Shown here one piece after another: positions 35,414 through 49,015 of a stretch of DNA of 64,000 nt. Location: the NCBI GenBank assembly GCA_037501455.1, contig CM074856.1, forward strand, positions 89,912,001-89,976,000, written 5' to 3'. The notes under the pieces were generated by a model that saw only the letters and a list, made by a program, of their open reading frames with translations, had not been told where the DNA came from and did not search any database. How positions within the stretch are numbered: the first letter of the stretch is position 1; each line of letters opens with the position of its first letter. The translations under genes were made by a program, and so were the position numbers. Source of the DNA: Lantana camara. Lineage: Eukaryota > Streptophyta > Magnoliopsida > Lamiales > Verbenaceae.

Positions 35414-38400
35414 ATGGCTTCACAACAAGCTTCCCGAACTCACTCACGTGGTCATACTGCTCGAAGGGGTAGACCTCCAATCAATCGATCGGGACCTGCG
35501 AGAGGAAGAGGACAAGGAATACCTACCGGCAATAGATCGGATGACGAACAAAGTGTCCAAAATCCCCCACAAGGACCTCAAATACCTGCAATAGGTGAGA
35601 TGTTGATGCAACAATTCGCACAATTTATCCAAAATCAGGCACAACAAGGCGGTGCTCGGGCTGAAGGAAATATAGAACAAGGAGATAAAACTCTCGAACG
35701 ATTCCTCAAATTTCATCCGCCAAAATTTGCTGGGTCACCAGATGATCGAGTTGCTGAAGAATGGTTTAGTGAAATGGAAAATATTTTTCGAGTACTAATT
35801 TACTCGGATCAACAAAAGATCAGACATGCCACTTTCTTAATGGAAGGCGCAGCTCGACACTGGTGGAGACTTACCGCTGGTCAATGGGAACAAGAAGGAA
35901 CTCCTTGGACTTGGGAAAACTTTTCACGTGTTTTCCATAATAAGTATGTTCCACAAGTAGTAAAGAATTCTCGGGAAAGAGAATTTATGGCCTTGATTCA
36001 GGGGATGGCTACAGTGGCTGAGTATGAGGCTCAATTTAATCGTTTGCTTCAATATGCACCTCACATTCAGGCAGACGAGACCCGAATGACTAGAAAATTT
36101 GTTGGTGGTCTCAGGGCAGAAATTCGAAGAGCTCTTGTGGCTTGCGATATCTTCAGCTACAATCAAGCAGTCAATAAAGCTCTGCAAGTGGAATCTGAGT
36201 TGCAAGAATTACGTCGGATTGAGGATCGAGTGAAGAAAGGAAAATTTATCAAGCATGAGAATCCAGCTCGAAAAATACAAAAAATTCAGCATGGATACAC
36301 CCCTCGTCACCTTGGAGGAGCTAAAGGAGTGGTCATCACTCCTCAGAAAACCCCAACTGAAAAGTGTAGATATTGCGGAGGGCCAAATCATAAAGAAGAG
36401 GAATGTTGGAAGAAAAATAAGAAATGCTATAGATGTGGGAATGGCGAACACTTCATCAAGGACTGCCCAGAGCAAGGTAACCCTATTGGTGCAACTGCAA
36501 AGGAAAAAGGAAAGCAACAAATGAAACCAGCAGGAGGAAAGCCAAAAGTACCAGCTAGAGCATACGCGATCACAGGAGAGGAGGCTCCTGAGCCTAACGA
36601 GGTGGTTGAAGGTAAACTCTCAATTGTTGGCACTGAGGGTAAAGTTTTATTTGATTGTGGAGCTACTCATTCTTTCATAGCACCAACTTTTGCTAATGCC
36701 TTAACAATCAATTGTGAAGTTGTTCCTTACCTAATCGAGGTACGAATGCCTGTAGGCTCTAGTTTGGTAACTGATAAATTATACTCTAAGTGTCCGATAA
36801 CAATTGAAGGAAAAGAGTATAACGCTGATCTGATTAAACTTCCAATTCAAGGTTATGATGTTATTCTAGGGATGGATTGGTTATATCGATATCAAGCCCG
36901 AGTCGACTGTTTTAATAAGAAGATCTTATTAGGAGACTCGACCCCGATACTAAGTTCTAAAATGGATACGCGTACGATTATCCCAATGATATCATTCGTG
37001 GAAGTTAAAAGAATGACTAGGGACGAGAATCAAGCATTCCTTGCTTATTTGATTAATAAGCCTCAAGATCAGCAAAGATTAGTGGAAGTAGAAGTAGTAA
37101 AGGAATACCCTGAAGTGTTTCCTGAGGATTTAGATTCCCTACCCCCACAAAGGGAAGTGGAATTTGTCATTGAAACAATTCCCGGCGCTGCCCCATACTC
37201 AAAGACGCCATATAGAATGGCACCAGCAGAATTGGCCGAGTTAAAGAAGCAACTAAGCGAGTTGCTTGATAAAGGATTTATTCGACCCAGCACTTCCCCA
37301 TGCGGAGCCCCTGTGCTTTTCGTGAAAAAGAAAGATGGAACCCTAAGGATGTGCATCGATTATCGAGAACTCAATCGGTTCACTATCAAGAACAAGTATC
37401 CATTGCCTCATATTGAAGAACTTTTTGATGTCCTTCAGGGATCTTCTGTATACTCGAAGCTCGATTTGAGGCAAGGATATTATCAGCTGAAGATTCGAGA
37501 GGAAGATATACCGAAAACAGCTTTCAATTCAAGATACGGACACTACGAGTTTGTAGTGATGCCGTTCGGATTGACCAATGCTCCAGCTGCATTCATGGAT
37601 CTTATGCATCGAGTTTTTAAACCTTTCTTGGATAAGTTCGTAGTAATATTCATCGATGATATTCTTGTTTTTTCCAAATCCGAAGAAGAACATAAGACCC
37701 ACTTGCGGCTAGTTTTGGGAACTTTGAAGGAAAATAAACTATATGCCAAATTTAGTAAATGTGAATTTTGGCTGAGCCGCGTGGCGTTCTTGGGACACAT
37801 TATTTCTGAAAAAGGGATAGAAGTGGATCCCGCAAAGGTTGAAGCCGTCACAAATTGGAAACCACCGAAAAATGTGTCTGAGATACGAAGTTTCTTGGGA
37901 TTAGCTGGGTACTACCGAAAATTTGTACCCGGATTTTCAAAACTAGCAGAGCCATTAACCCGACTAACTCGGAAAGATCAATCATTTGTGTGGGATGACA
38001 AGTGTGAAAAGAGTTTTCAAGAACTCAAAAGGAGGTTGACCACTGCACCAGTTCTTGCTCTGCCGGATGGCCTTGACGGTTTCGTCGTATATACCGATGC
38101 TTCAAAAGAAGGACTGGGGTGCGTACTCATGCAGAAAGGGAAAGTTATAGCCTATGCCTCTAGGAAGCTTAAACCTTACGAGCAAAATTATCCCACTCAT
38201 GACTTGGAGTTGGCAGCAATAGTATTTGCACTTGCAAAGTGGAGACACTACTTGTATGGGACGACTTTCGAGGTATTTACAGACCACAAGAGTTTAAAGT
38301 ACTTGTTCTCCCAAAAGCAACTCAATATGAGACAACGACGTTGGATGGAATTTCTTGAAGATTACGATTACAACATTACCTACCATCCTGGCAAGGCAAA

Positions 38401-39988
38401 CGTCGTAGCAGATGCACTAAGTAGAAAAGCAGAGATTTCACACTTAAAAGGGAAATTGAGTAATTCAGGAGACAACGCCCAAAAAGAAAGAGTAACTTTG
38501 AAGTCAAAGTGTTTTATATCCGGCTTAACCATCTTTCCTGAGATCTACTCGAGAATCAAGAGTGCTCAAATGGAAGATGAGTGGATCAGGAAGAAGAAGA
38601 ATGAAACTCAAGGTAATGATGCGACAGAGTTTAAGATCGATGATCATAGCACTCTTTTATTTAGGGGACGTATTTGCGTCCCAGATAAGCTTAGAAATGA
38701 AGTTTTAGAAGAGGCACATAAAACTTACTACTCCATGCACCCTGGTGGAACAAAAATGTACAGGGATCTCAAGCAACGTTTTTGGTGGAAGGGCATGAAA
38801 CGAGACGTGGCAGATTATGTACAAAAATGCATGACGTGTCAACTAGTTAAAGCAGAACATCAGAAGCCCTCAGGATTGTTGCAACCGCTTCCTATACCAG
38901 AATGGAAATGGGATCAGATTACCATGGACTTTGTGACCGGTTTGCCAACGGTTCAAGGTGGATACGATAGTGTGTGGGTGATTGTGGATCGATTAACCAA
39001 ATCTGTTCATTTCCTGCCGGTAAGGTCCAAGTACAATGTGGAGAAACTAGCCGAGATTTATATTCTAGATATTATCCGATTACATGGGATTCCAACTAGC
39101 ATTGTGTCTGATCGAGATCCTAAGTTCACTTCTCGCTTGTGGAAAAGCTTGCAAGAGCACTTAGGAACTAAGTTGCAGTTTAGCTCTGCTGCTCATCCTC
39201 AAACAGATGGGCAATCCGAACGAACAATCCGGATTTTGGAAGATATGTTAAGAGCAAGTGTTTTGGATTTTGGGAAAAGATGGGATAGACACTTACCTCT
39301 TATCGAATTTGCATATAACAATAGCTTTCAGGCTTCAATACAAATGGCTCCGTATGAAGCCTTGTATGGAAGAAAGTGTCGGTCCCCTCTCCATTGGGAT
39401 TTGGAAGATTGGAAAGCCCCTAGTGATCAAGATCCCAATAAGCCTTGGCCAGAGCTAATTCAAGAAACGATAGAGAAAATCCAAGTGATAAAACAAAATA
39501 TGAAGACTGCACAGGATCGACAGAAGAGTTACGCCGATAAGAAAAGAAAAGAGTTAGAATTTGAGATTGGAGATTTGGTACTTCTCAAAGTGTCGCCAAG
39601 AAAGGGATTTGTTAGGATCGGCAAAGGAGGAAAATTAAGTCCCAGGTATGTTGGCCCATTTAAAATCATAGAACACATTGGCCCTGTAGCATACCGACTG
39701 CAGTTACCAGAGAATGTTACAGGAATTCACGACGTATTTCACGTCTCTCAACTGCGTAAGTATTACCCTGATGCGTCTCATGTTATATCCTACAACGATA
39801 TCCCTCTCGAGACTAATCTCACTTATGAGGAGCGGCCTGTGCGTATACTGGATCGAAAGTTTCATGAGTTGCGAAATAAGAAAATTCCCCAAGTTAAAGT
39901 ACTATGGCGGAACCAAGATATTGAAGAGGCCACTTGGGAAAACGAGGACACTATGCGACAACGATATCCAGAGCTATTCAAATCTTAG
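35414..39988 (+). CDS. gag-pol: Gag-Pol polyprotein, Ty3/gypsy chromovirus
   Basis: 1524 aa, one frame with no frameshift. Order: Gln/Arg-rich N-terminus; retrotransposon Gag domain about 90-270; two CCHC knuckles (C318-C321-H326-C331 and C338-C341-H346-C351); aspartic protease DCGATHSFI with D414; reverse transcriptase about 600-790 with FIDD at 746-749; RNase H with D895, E932, D957, D1000; integrase zinc site H1102, H1109, C1139, C1142 and catalytic D1172, D1233, E1269; C-terminal chromodomain-like region about 1466-1522. It is expected to form virus-like particles, copy the RNA to cDNA and integrate it; the chromodomain may guide integration to marked chromatin. Start chosen at the first ATG of the frame that precedes the Gag domain. 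No stops or missing active-site residues, so it looks functional. Confidence 0.96.
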   Translation: MASQQASRTHSRGHTARRGRPPINRSGPARGRGQGIPTGNRSDDEQSVQNPPQGPQIPAIGEMLMQQFAQFIQNQAQQGGARAEGNIEQGDKTLERFLKFHPPKFAGSPDDRVAEEWFSEMENIFRVLIYSDQQKIRHATFLMEGAARHWWRLTAGQWEQEGTPWTWENFSRVFHNKYVPQVVKNSREREFMALIQGMATVAEYEAQFNRLLQYAPHIQADETRMTRKFVGGLRAEIRRALVACDIFSYNQAVNKALQVESELQELRRIEDRVKKGKFIKHENPARKIQKIQHGYTPRHLGGAKGVVITPQKTPTEKCRYCGGPNHKEEECWKKNKKCYRCGNGEHFIKDCPEQGNPIGATAKEKGKQQMKPAGGKPKVPARAYAITGEEAPEPNEVVEGKLSIVGTEGKVLFDCGATHSFIAPTFANALTINCEVVPYLIEVRMPVGSSLVTDKLYSKCPITIEGKEYNADLIKLPIQGYDVILGMDWLYRYQARVDCFNKKILLGDSTPILSSKMDTRTIIPMISFVEVKRMTRDENQAFLAYLINKPQDQQRLVEVEVVKEYPEVFPEDLDSLPPQREVEFVIETIPGAAPYSKTPYRMAPAELAELKKQLSELLDKGFIRPSTSPCGAPVLFVKKKDGTLRMCIDYRELNRFTIKNKYPLPHIEELFDVLQGSSVYSKLDLRQGYYQLKIREEDIPKTAFNSRYGHYEFVVMPFGLTNAPAAFMDLMHRVFKPFLDKFVVIFIDDILVFSKSEEEHKTHLRLVLGTLKENKLYAKFSKCEFWLSRVAFLGHIISEKGIEVDPAKVEAVTNWKPPKNVSEIRSFLGLAGYYRKFVPGFSKLAEPLTRLTRKDQSFVWDDKCEKSFQELKRRLTTAPVLALPDGLDGFVVYTDASKEGLGCVLMQKGKVIAYASRKLKPYEQNYPTHDLELAAIVFALAKWRHYLYGTTFEVFTDHKSLKYLFSQKQLNMRQRRWMEFLEDYDYNITYHPGKANVVADALSRKAEISHLKGKLSNSGDNAQKERVTLKSKCFISGLTIFPEIYSRIKSAQMEDEWIRKKKNETQGNDATEFKIDDHSTLLFRGRICVPDKLRNEVLEEAHKTYYSMHPGGTKMYRDLKQRFWWKGMKRDVADYVQKCMTCQLVKAEHQKPSGLLQPLPIPEWKWDQITMDFVTGLPTVQGGYDSVWVIVDRLTKSVHFLPVRSKYNVEKLAEIYILDIIRLHGIPTSIVSDRDPKFTSRLWKSLQEHLGTKLQFSSAAHPQTDGQSERTIRILEDMLRASVLDFGKRWDRHLPLIEFAYNNSFQASIQMAPYEALYGRKCRSPLHWDLEDWKAPSDQDPNKPWPELIQETIEKIQVIKQNMKTAQDRQKSYADKKRKELEFEIGDLVLLKVSPRKGFVRIGKGGKLSPRYVGPFKIIEHIGPVAYRLQLPENVTGIHDVFHVSQLRKYYPDASHVISYNDIPLETNLTYEERPVRILDRKFHELRNKKIPQVKVLWRNQDIEEATWENEDTMRQRYPELFKS

Positions 39989-39990
39989 GT

Positions 39991-40028
39991 AAGAATCTGG
40001 GGACCAGATTCTTTTAAGGGGGGAGGAT
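39991..40028 (+). other. PPT with upstream hairpin (T)
   Basis: AAGAATCTGG (39991-40000), loop GGA, CCAGATTCTT (40004-40013): perfect 10-bp arms, running into TTTAAGGGGGGAGGAT and then the 3' LTR start at 40029. It begins 3 nt after the Gag-Pol stop. Confidence 0.9.
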
Positions 40029-42773
40029 TGTAACACCCCTATATTTATTCTCATAAATACTTCTAATAAATTTACTATATAATAATAATTAATATTTTAA
40101 ATGAGTTATAGTATCAACTAAGGATTAATATCTCTTATGGTAATTAAGTTTTGATGGACTCAAAACCATCAACCTTCTAATCCATTGTCTTGAAACAACG
40201 ATTTAGTTGATGGTTTTCTCAAATCCATTGTCTTGAAACAACGGTCTAATTGATGGTTTTCTCAAAACCATTAGCTAAAAACCAAGGATTGTTGTTGGGT
40301 TTTCTCTAAACAATGGGCTAGAGATTGCATGTGATTGGTTGAAAATTTCCATAAATAGGTTGGGAATTCAAGAAATTTTCTTCATCTCCAAAACTTGCGT
40401 AAACATGGCTTCTAAGATTTCTGTACTTACACATATAGTTATACGTATATATTAGCTTTCATAGACCTCTTCTTCAATCAAGCCAATCTTGCTCATTCCT
40501 TAGCCAAATCCTATAAACTCATATATCATTTTCATCGTTTCGACGAGACGATCGCGATAGAGTAGACGATTTCTAGTTTCGGCGAATCGAGAGTAAACTT
40601 TGAAGGCCCGTAAAGCTGCTGCGCACTCCAATACTCTTCCCGGCTAATTTTCTGGCAAATTTCGACTGAGCTTTAGACGGTTGGGACGGTCTTGGAAAAG
40701 CGAGGCTAGTAGTGTCTCTGTGTTGGTCAGAAAACAACTCCGGCGAAGCTGCGAAGACGGCAAACTAACGGCGACTCAAGGTGGAAGTGGTTCTTGGTGA
40801 AATTTTAGATCAAAAACTTTAGCAACTAAGGTATGTTTCAACCTAGATAGCATGTTTATGCAATTAGTTCTAAGAAATATGGAATAAATCAGATTTAATA
40901 TTTAGATTTAAGCGACTGTAGGATTTTAGAATTTATGATTTCAGCCTAGTCTGTTTATTACCGTAACCTTATTTGCTGGGATTACTAATCCATGGGTATT
41001 ATAGGTTGTTAATATGACTTGGATATTGGCTAATATTTGAATTATGAATCGCTAATATTAATGATATGAAAATTATAAATATTGAACTAATCCAATTTAA
41101 TTTTAGGTTTAAGAAAATCTTGAATTTTAAATTACGTTGTAAAAATTAAAGTTTCATTGTTGGATTTCTTGAGAAATTGATCGGAAATTAGTAAGTAAAT
41201 TGAACACCATATATACACACACGTAACTTGCAAATATCTGTACAGTGGATTCATAAGAGATAATGTTGTATTATTATAATTATTAACACAATTCTAAAAA
41301 TGGATATTAGTAAAACTAAAGACAAGATTTTGTAAATCCATTGGAAGTATCACAATGTCGTAGGACTTATCAATCCACAATATTAATGGTTTATAATTAA
41401 TGATATGGAAATTGTTAATAATAGATGATAATAAAACTGTGCTGAGTAATAACCAACCATTGAGGTCATTTTATTAATAATGATTTAGGTTGTTAGAGAA
41501 ATAAATCTATTGAAAAGGTTTAAACTTGTTAATAAATAAATACTATTATATATATGCACGTAACTCAATTAGTTAATAAATTATTTTTGATCTAATCTCT
41601 GCACCCATGACGCACAGTAGGTAATTATGTTGTAATAAAATAGTTGTTATTATTTAAACAATTATGAACAGTATAGCTATTAATTGTTTTAAAACCAAAG
41701 CTTGCACAAGAAGTAAGGGTTGAGAATTTTATTAGTTACATTAATTAAAATAGTAATTTATTTGTAGCATATTAACTTAGCAGCAACAACGGAAATTGGT
41801 TAGTAAATATTTTTGAGAAATGGTAGTACGTAAGCAATTAATAATCTTGGTATGATTATAAATTAATAGGTGACAGTGCAAGGATCCGAATAACTCTTAA
41901 AGGATTAACAAGCAAGTAAGAATTTCAGGTGAGGTTTCTTGAACCTTCTCATTTGTGAGCTTTACCATACCCTTCTTTGTTGGAGAACAAATTCTGTTTC
42001 ATCTTCGATATAATTTCTCATAATTAAAATGATCATGAACCCTTATTGCTTGATTGAGCTATCCTTGCTTATTGTTGTTCACCAACCTTCAAACTTGAAT
42101 TACCATTTGAATGATTAGATATTCTTGATTGTTCTGTTACCCATCTGAAGGAGAATTATTGTACTGTTCTGGCGGCTATAGGGGATCCTATGGTACGTAT
42201 TGTTCCCTGGGGGTTCCCTTGGAACGACTATGCGGGGGCTCCCGCTAGTCACATTGATTGAGTGTCCGTATTTGGCCAATACGGAAAGAGGCGATAAAAG
42301 GATGGACCCGATCTTGATATGAAATATTCTGTCTTCTTAAACCTCACTCATTACTGAACCTTGAAATTAATTACCACCTGGTTTTTATATCTTGAATTAC
42401 TTCAACTTCTATTGTTATTTGATTTCATGCTCACCTCACTGGGTCATTTTGACTCACCCCTCTTTTTTTTTTTATTTTCTTTACTTTCCAGATATTACAG
42501 GTAAATAAATTTTGAAGAAGTAATCATTTTGGGGAAGGAATCGGTATCGACTAAGAAGAAATTATAATTATATTGCAATATAATTACGTTTCGTCTATGT
42601 TTTGATTAAGTCCTTATTTAAGTAGAGATATTATGTTCTAGTGGATCACTTATGTAATGTTTTAAACTTGGTTATTTATGTAAATTACCTTTTGTTTCTT
42701 CTTCTCTGATACTTGCTCGACTCAAGTAACAAACCTGGTTCCGAATCAGTGCATTCGGGGTCGGGGTGTTACA
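40029..42773 (+). mobile_element. T 3' LTR
   Basis: 2745 bp, same length as the 5' LTR. The seven differences include one in the T tract and one that restores perfect pairing of CCGTATT/AATACGG near 42267 (CCGTGTT in the 5' LTR). Followed by TSD GGAAT. Confidence 0.95.
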
Positions 42774-43817
42774 GGAATCAACGTTTTATTAGGACACTAT
42801 ATACTTTAAGTCCACTTTATCAAAACATTGATTCCTGGCAAGCAAGCAAAATATATTATCATTATTGTTATTATGGGCCCCGGCTATATCCGTGTCGAGC
42901 AATTACCCAGAAGGTATTGGGCCAAGGGTGTTGTTGGTGATGCGGACTGCCACCAACAATTGGTAGTGGTTTAGTTGGAGGTTAGATATTCCACGCCAAG
43001 AGATAAGGGAGATGTAGGACCTCCCGCTTATTTTTTACGTCACCGCGGGGTAGCTCCCGGGACGCTACACCGGAGTTAAGGAGCTATTATCATATTGGTT
43101 TTACTAAAGTATCGGTACCATGTATAGTGTCGTTACTATTTTAACAGCTATTTAAGGAGTTATGGATGGAGAGGCCTAGCTTGCGGGCATTAAAGTTATT
43201 ATTACAAATGGTTCATATTTCTACAAATATTCCGAATTACTCCTACCCGTATTTTAATAATTATTGTGAACCGTTTCCTATTTGTTATATCCTATTGTTA
43301 ATATTTTAGATCAAGAACTTCTTGATCATATAAATATATATATATACATATACACATATCTATAAGTTATTATACCCCTTCACTTAGTCACTTTGACTAA
43401 CTACTCGCCTACTTTAAAATGCATGATTTCAAGAATCAAGGAACGACAACTAGAGGTATCTTAAAGCTTTAAGGTGTCATGTATAGTAGGTCAGAGCTGA
43501 TTCTAAAGTCTGATAGTTCCGAGTATGTTTATATTCTAAATCAGCTACCCTTAAATTTTACACCAGCATGCCACCATGTTATACTCCTCTTTATGTCAGT
43601 TACTTTGATCAATAATAATAGCACTGGTTCTTTGTGTGGGTTAACATTTCTGCACACTTACAAAGTTTTTATTCTCTTTATCTTCCGCTGCACTATGTTG
43701 TAAGCTTTCCTATGTATTACCTGGACCGTTCGTCGTAGTATTTCTCGAGTGTTAGGTCTAACCTCCACTCGACGAGAATTGTGGTGCGGGGGTTATAGTG
43801 CTAGGGAAGGCGCTACA
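42774..43817 (+). mobile_element. P-element LTR3, part d (3' end)
   Basis: Resumes at GGAATCAACG after T and ends GGCGCTACA at 43817 before the PBS. Holds the GC-rich structured segment (42873-43080) and the TTAGTCA hairpin near 43383. Confidence 0.9.
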
Positions 43818-44627
43818 GCTTAAAGTGGTATCAGAGCTGCAGGTTGCGAAAATTTGGGCTTCATAGAGTCTCGTAAGTTTTTTTGTTTCCTTAGTGCTTA
43901 AATTGTGATCAATCACTGTTTGGGGCCGACCAGCATATGATTTGTTATAATTGTGATACTAAACCCTTCCTCTGTCAAGTCAACCATATAGTTTTAATCC
44001 ACGCCAAAATCCTGAGTTTTATCAAATCCTTCAGTGCTTTTCGAAACTATCCATTTCATTGGTAAATTCGGTTATAAGATCTACATCTCCTTCACCTTAC
44101 GTGCATCTCTAACTTGTGAAGCCCCTTCACTTACACTTCCTAGCTCGTTCAAGTCTCAAGTTATTAGAATTGCTTCAAGATACCAGTAGGACTAGAAATT
44201 AACATATTGATTTTCCATACCTTTACACTCTTTACCTTTACATACTAAAGATGTTGTGTTTCTTAACTGCTGCTATTTGGAATCTTGCATTTTCCTGATC
44301 ATATACATATCATTCTCAACTATCATGCATTATATTCTCTCTATAAGGGTGATTGCAGTTATAAATGTCATCCCCAAAATTGTTAAAGGTACGCCTTTTA
44401 AACACGCCAGTTACTGCTTTATAAGAACCTGGCGCCATGCATCCATTCATTGCATCTCAATTAAGTGCGCATTTAAATTTTTGTACTTGAACAATTATCT
44501 TATGTCTTTAAAGTAAGTTCTACTTTGGGAACTTGTCTTATCATGAATAGAGGATACACACACTACTTAAAGTTATTATGAAACATGAGTAGAATCTGAG
44601 GACAGATTCTCTTTAATGGGGCAGGAT
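43818..44627 (+). mobile_element. P-element internal region 3 (non-coding)
   Basis: 810 bp, collinear with the other two internal regions. PBS 43826-43837; pre-PPT hairpin AGAATCTG/CAGATTCT 44591-44610; PPT to 44627. No coding potential recognised. Confidence 0.85.
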
Positions 44628-47600
44628 TGTAACAACCCGGATTTCGGGGCCAAAAAGAATAGGTAAGAAAAGGATTAGAAGAAAACCTTAACCCATCATG
44701 CATTGCATTTTATGTGAACTATGTGCTTTTATGCCTCGATTTTTACAATATCTTATTATGAGACACATATTACTATTCATTCACTGAGCCTAAACCTTCA
44801 CATATTCCCCATAAAACCATAGAAAAACTAAATCTTACACTTGCCGGATTCATATCCAAACTTTCGTTATTCCGAAATAAATCTTCAAATTTGTTGGCTA
44901 AAATTCCCATTAGGTCCCTAGATATAGGAATTTGTAGAGACATTTTTTTCTATCAAATATCATAGTCAAATGAATCCTTTAATCATTTCGAGAATTTTGA
45001 TAACATCCACAAACCATAATTCCTATTCTAACTCTCGTAGTATCAAAAATCGTCCGGAAACCCTAGTTTTGAGTATTTCGTATTCAAACACTTTCTCTAT
45101 TCAATATTATAACCAAAACAATCCTTGAATTATTTTATGAATTCTCATACACTTACCGAAATTTAATTCCAACCGTGGCTTATTTTATAAATACTTTCCT
45201 TTTTAAAAATTATTATTATAAACGTTTAACTTTCATTTAATATCCAAAATTATACTAAAAACATTTCTTGAATTTTTCTCTAACTATGATAATTTTTTCA
45301 ACCTTTAAGCTTCCTCATAGCTTCGTTTATATAATTTATCATGATTTTCATAATCTCTAACATTTACAACTTTCAAACCAAAAACCTAAACGTCACACAT
45401 TTATAATCATGACGAAGCTCATTTTTCACTTATTCTTTCACTAGTTTCACCATTTCGAGCTCTCGTCTCTAAACCCTAGTATAAATTTTATATTGTTTTA
45501 TATTTATTTTTATTAAATATGACATCATCCATGACATCACCTTCCTAAAATAGAAAGGCTAAGTGTATGATATAAAATCCTCCACATTTCCTACATATTC
45601 TCTACATATTTTTGTGATACAAAATCTTCCACATATCTTTCCTAAAATAGAATGCTAAGTGTGTGATACAAAAATCTCCACATTCCCTACCTATTATTTA
45701 AAATTGCTCTTAGGTCCTTAACTCCTACCTATAAATACCCTAAATCTCATTCACAAAATTCATACCAAAATCACATTTCTCTCTCTCTATTTTCGAGCTC
45801 CTCACTCACTCTACATGGTATGTGCTTTTCTTTTATTATTTCATGCTTTATATTATTTTCTTAGTATAATATAGTTGTAGCATGCTTAGAATTAATTAAA
45901 TTATGCTTTAGGAATTTTATTTTATGAAATATATGCCTAAATTGTTAGTTTTATGTACAATGTGCTTACATTATGAATTTTGTTTGATTAAATGCATGAA
46001 TTAGGATATAATATAATCTAAGTATATTTCTAAATATTTATGATCATACTTGATTAAATTCATGCTTAGAATAATTTATTTAGAATTAATTTTATGAATA
46101 AAGTTACCTAAAGTGCTACATTTTAAGTTTAATTATATGTTATGAAGTTAGAATTAATTAAAAATGATCATGAACTAATATGAATACCTTCACAAGTTTA
46201 ATAACATGTTCATAATGTTCTTGAATAATATTAAGGTGCACGTGTGATAGTGTGTATGTGTGTGTGTGCCTAATTTTATGTTATAAATTGTTTAACTCTT
46301 AAAAATTTGAATAGTAAATGTTTCAATAGTAATTTTGACTTTTTGGTCAACATTTATTAGTGTAATTTCGAAATTAATGTAAAAATAATTATAAATTGAG
46401 TTTTGAAAATATTAAAGTAGGATTTTATCCGAATTTTCCAAGAAAATCGGCAATTTCATAAACGGTTTCTAAAATGTGACCTACATTGTCAAGTTAAACC
46501 CTAATTTTCATTTCGAATACTTATAATTAGGATCATAATGTGATTAAAAAATATTTGATTAGTTAGAGAATTCATAAACACCTAATTCGTTAAAGAAATT
46601 CCCTTAAACGGGTAAAATTAGGGTTTACTGAATATTCTCTAACGTGTTACACTCTATGTACTTACATGAATAGAACAATAAGATCTAATGTGTTGCCCTT
46701 TTAAGTATGAATATTATATACCTTATGTGCTTATTTGATTAGAATAATTAGAACTTAGTCCTAAGCCTGTAGTAGTTAATACTTTCAGGCGAAATTAGGA
46801 CCGAGCAATGGAATCCACATGACTCTATCTGACTACCGGTATTAGGTGAGGGTTAATATGTTTTCAACTAGAATCATGCCTATACATATATATCTATATA
46901 AAAATTATTTTCAAACCTACCTATTATTTATGGTTTACTATCCGATATACATAATACTATACTGCAATATCCCTTTTCAAGGGAAAAATACTTTTAAACT
47001 GGAATCAAAGTTTTATTAGGACACTATACACTTTAAGTCCACTTTATCAAAACATTGATTCCTGGCAAGCAAGCAAAATACATTATCATTATTGTTATTA
47101 TGGGCCCCGGCTATATCCGTATCGAGCAATTACCCGGAAGGTATCGGGCCGAAGGTGTTGTTGGTGATGCGGACTGCCACCAACTGTTGGTAGTGCTTTA
47201 GTTGGAGGTTAGATACTCCACGCCAAGAGATAAGGGAGATGTAGGACCTCCCGCTTATTTTTTAAGTCACCGCGGGGTAGCTCCATAGGCGCTACACCGG
47301 AGTTAAGGAGGTATTATCATATTGGTTTTACTAAAGTATCGGTACCATGTACAGTGCCATTACGATTTTACCAACTATTTAAGGAGTTACGGATGGAGAG
47401 GCCTAGCTTGCGGGCATTAAAGTTATTATTACAAACGGTTCATATTTCTACAAATATTCCGAATTACTCCTACCCCTATTTTAATAATTATTGTGAACTG
47501 TTTCCTATTTACTATATCCTATTGTTAATATGTTAGATCAAGATCTTCTTGATCATATAAATATATATATACATATACACATATCTATAAGTTATTATAC

Positions 47601-47988
47601 CCCTTCACGTAGTCACTTTGACTAACTACTCGCCTACTTTAAAATGCATGATTTCAGGAATCAAGGAACGACAACTAAAGGTATCTTGAAGCCTTAAGGT
47701 GTCATGTATAGTAGGTCAGAGCTGATTCTAATGTCTGATAGTTTCAAGTATGTTTATGTTCTAAATCAGCTACCCTTATATTGTACACCAGCATGCCACC
47801 ATGTTATACTCCCCTTTATGTCAGTTACTTTGATCAATAATAATAGCACTGGTTCTTTGTGTGCGTTAATATTTCTGCACACTTACAAAGTTTTAAATCT
47901 CTTTATCTTCCGCTGCACTATGTTGTAAGTTTTACATATGTATTACCTAGACCGTTCGCCGTAGTATTGTGGTGCGGGGGTTGTAGTG
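44628..47988 (+). mobile_element. P-element LTR4, cut near its 3' end
   Basis: Begins TGTAACAACCCGG. Nearly full length; it stops at TTGTAGTG where K begins. The expected continuation toward GGCGCTACA is not found later in the window. Small indels separate it from LTR2 and LTR3. Confidence 0.88.
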
Positions 47989-48889
47989 TGTAGCACCCCA
48001 AGTAGTGGGGAACCACACCCCTGCACTATGACCCGACACGTGTACTAAATGGAAAGTCCACACATGCACCAAGTCAAAGTGAATGGGTGACAAACAAAAA
48101 AACCAATCTAAGCTAGGCGGTACCTAAACTTTGTACAAAGGAAAATATGCAAAACCTGAATGCGGAAGTGATACAAACATGAACTTTCAAAAACTTTACA
48201 TATCATGCATAATAAAACCATACATCAGAACAGGTCCAACTAAATCAAGAACCTGTCCTAACCTGTCTCGGTTAAAATACATCAGAACGGGTTCAACTAA
48301 TCCAAGCACCTGTCCTAACCTGTCCCGAAATATCATTCATTCACAAGGCAGAAACCTGTATAGATTATACCATAATATTTACATAATTACAAACAGATGC
48401 AGATCAGAGATTCAAAACTTAATCAAATAGACACAGACTCAGTAGACACAAACTTAACAGACACGACACAAAGCCGCCTAGCCCGAACTCCAAGAACCTG
48501 AACCTGCAAACTAAAAACATAAAGAGGGAGGGATCAGCACACTGACTGAGTGAGGGGCTACACACGCACGCGTACATACGTATACAGAGCACAGCACATA
48601 AAGCATTTAAAGTCCATGAATCGGGGCGTGGTTTTTGCAATCTAAATCATTTTACCCGTTATAATAATATATAGGGAAGAGTAAAAGAGTTAGACCGAAG
48701 GCCAAAATAACCAAATTTTAGGTAATTATAAGTCCACTCCCGTTCCACGAACGATCCATACAAAGCTCATACAACACACCCACGACTCACACGCACATTC
48801 ATAAAGTTTATTCAGAATCATAGTCAGAATCGGAATCAGGTCATACCTTCAGACGGATGAGGGGAGTGCTCAATGCTTCTCATACCCTC

Positions 48890-49015
48890 CGGCCCTACGC
48901 ACGCACCCTCACACACCCCACCACGCACACACTCACTCACACACACCACCACACACACACACACCACCACGCACGCACTCACTCACACACACACACACAC
49001 ACGCACCACGTTCAT
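48890..49015. repeat. CA/CCA/CTCA simple-sequence tract
   Basis: Interspersed ACAC, CACCAC and CACTCACTCAC runs. A length variant occupies 53430-53555 in the K 5' LTR. Frames through it (up to about 96 codons) are His/Thr-rich artefacts. Confidence 0.85.

Larger units (their letters stand above)
31650..42773 (+). mobile_element. T: intact Ty3/gypsy retrotransposon, Tekay/Del-like
   Basis: 11,124 bp with 2745-bp LTRs, PBS, two ORFs, PPT and perfect TSD GGAAT. Gag-Pol is uninterrupted with all catalytic residues and a C-terminal chromodomain-like region, which with the long LTRs suggests the Tekay/Del chromovirus lineage. LTRs differ by 7 substitutions by my count (0.26%). It is the only element here able to encode its own replication proteins, so it or close relatives may mobilise P, Q or K. 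Confidence 0.95.
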
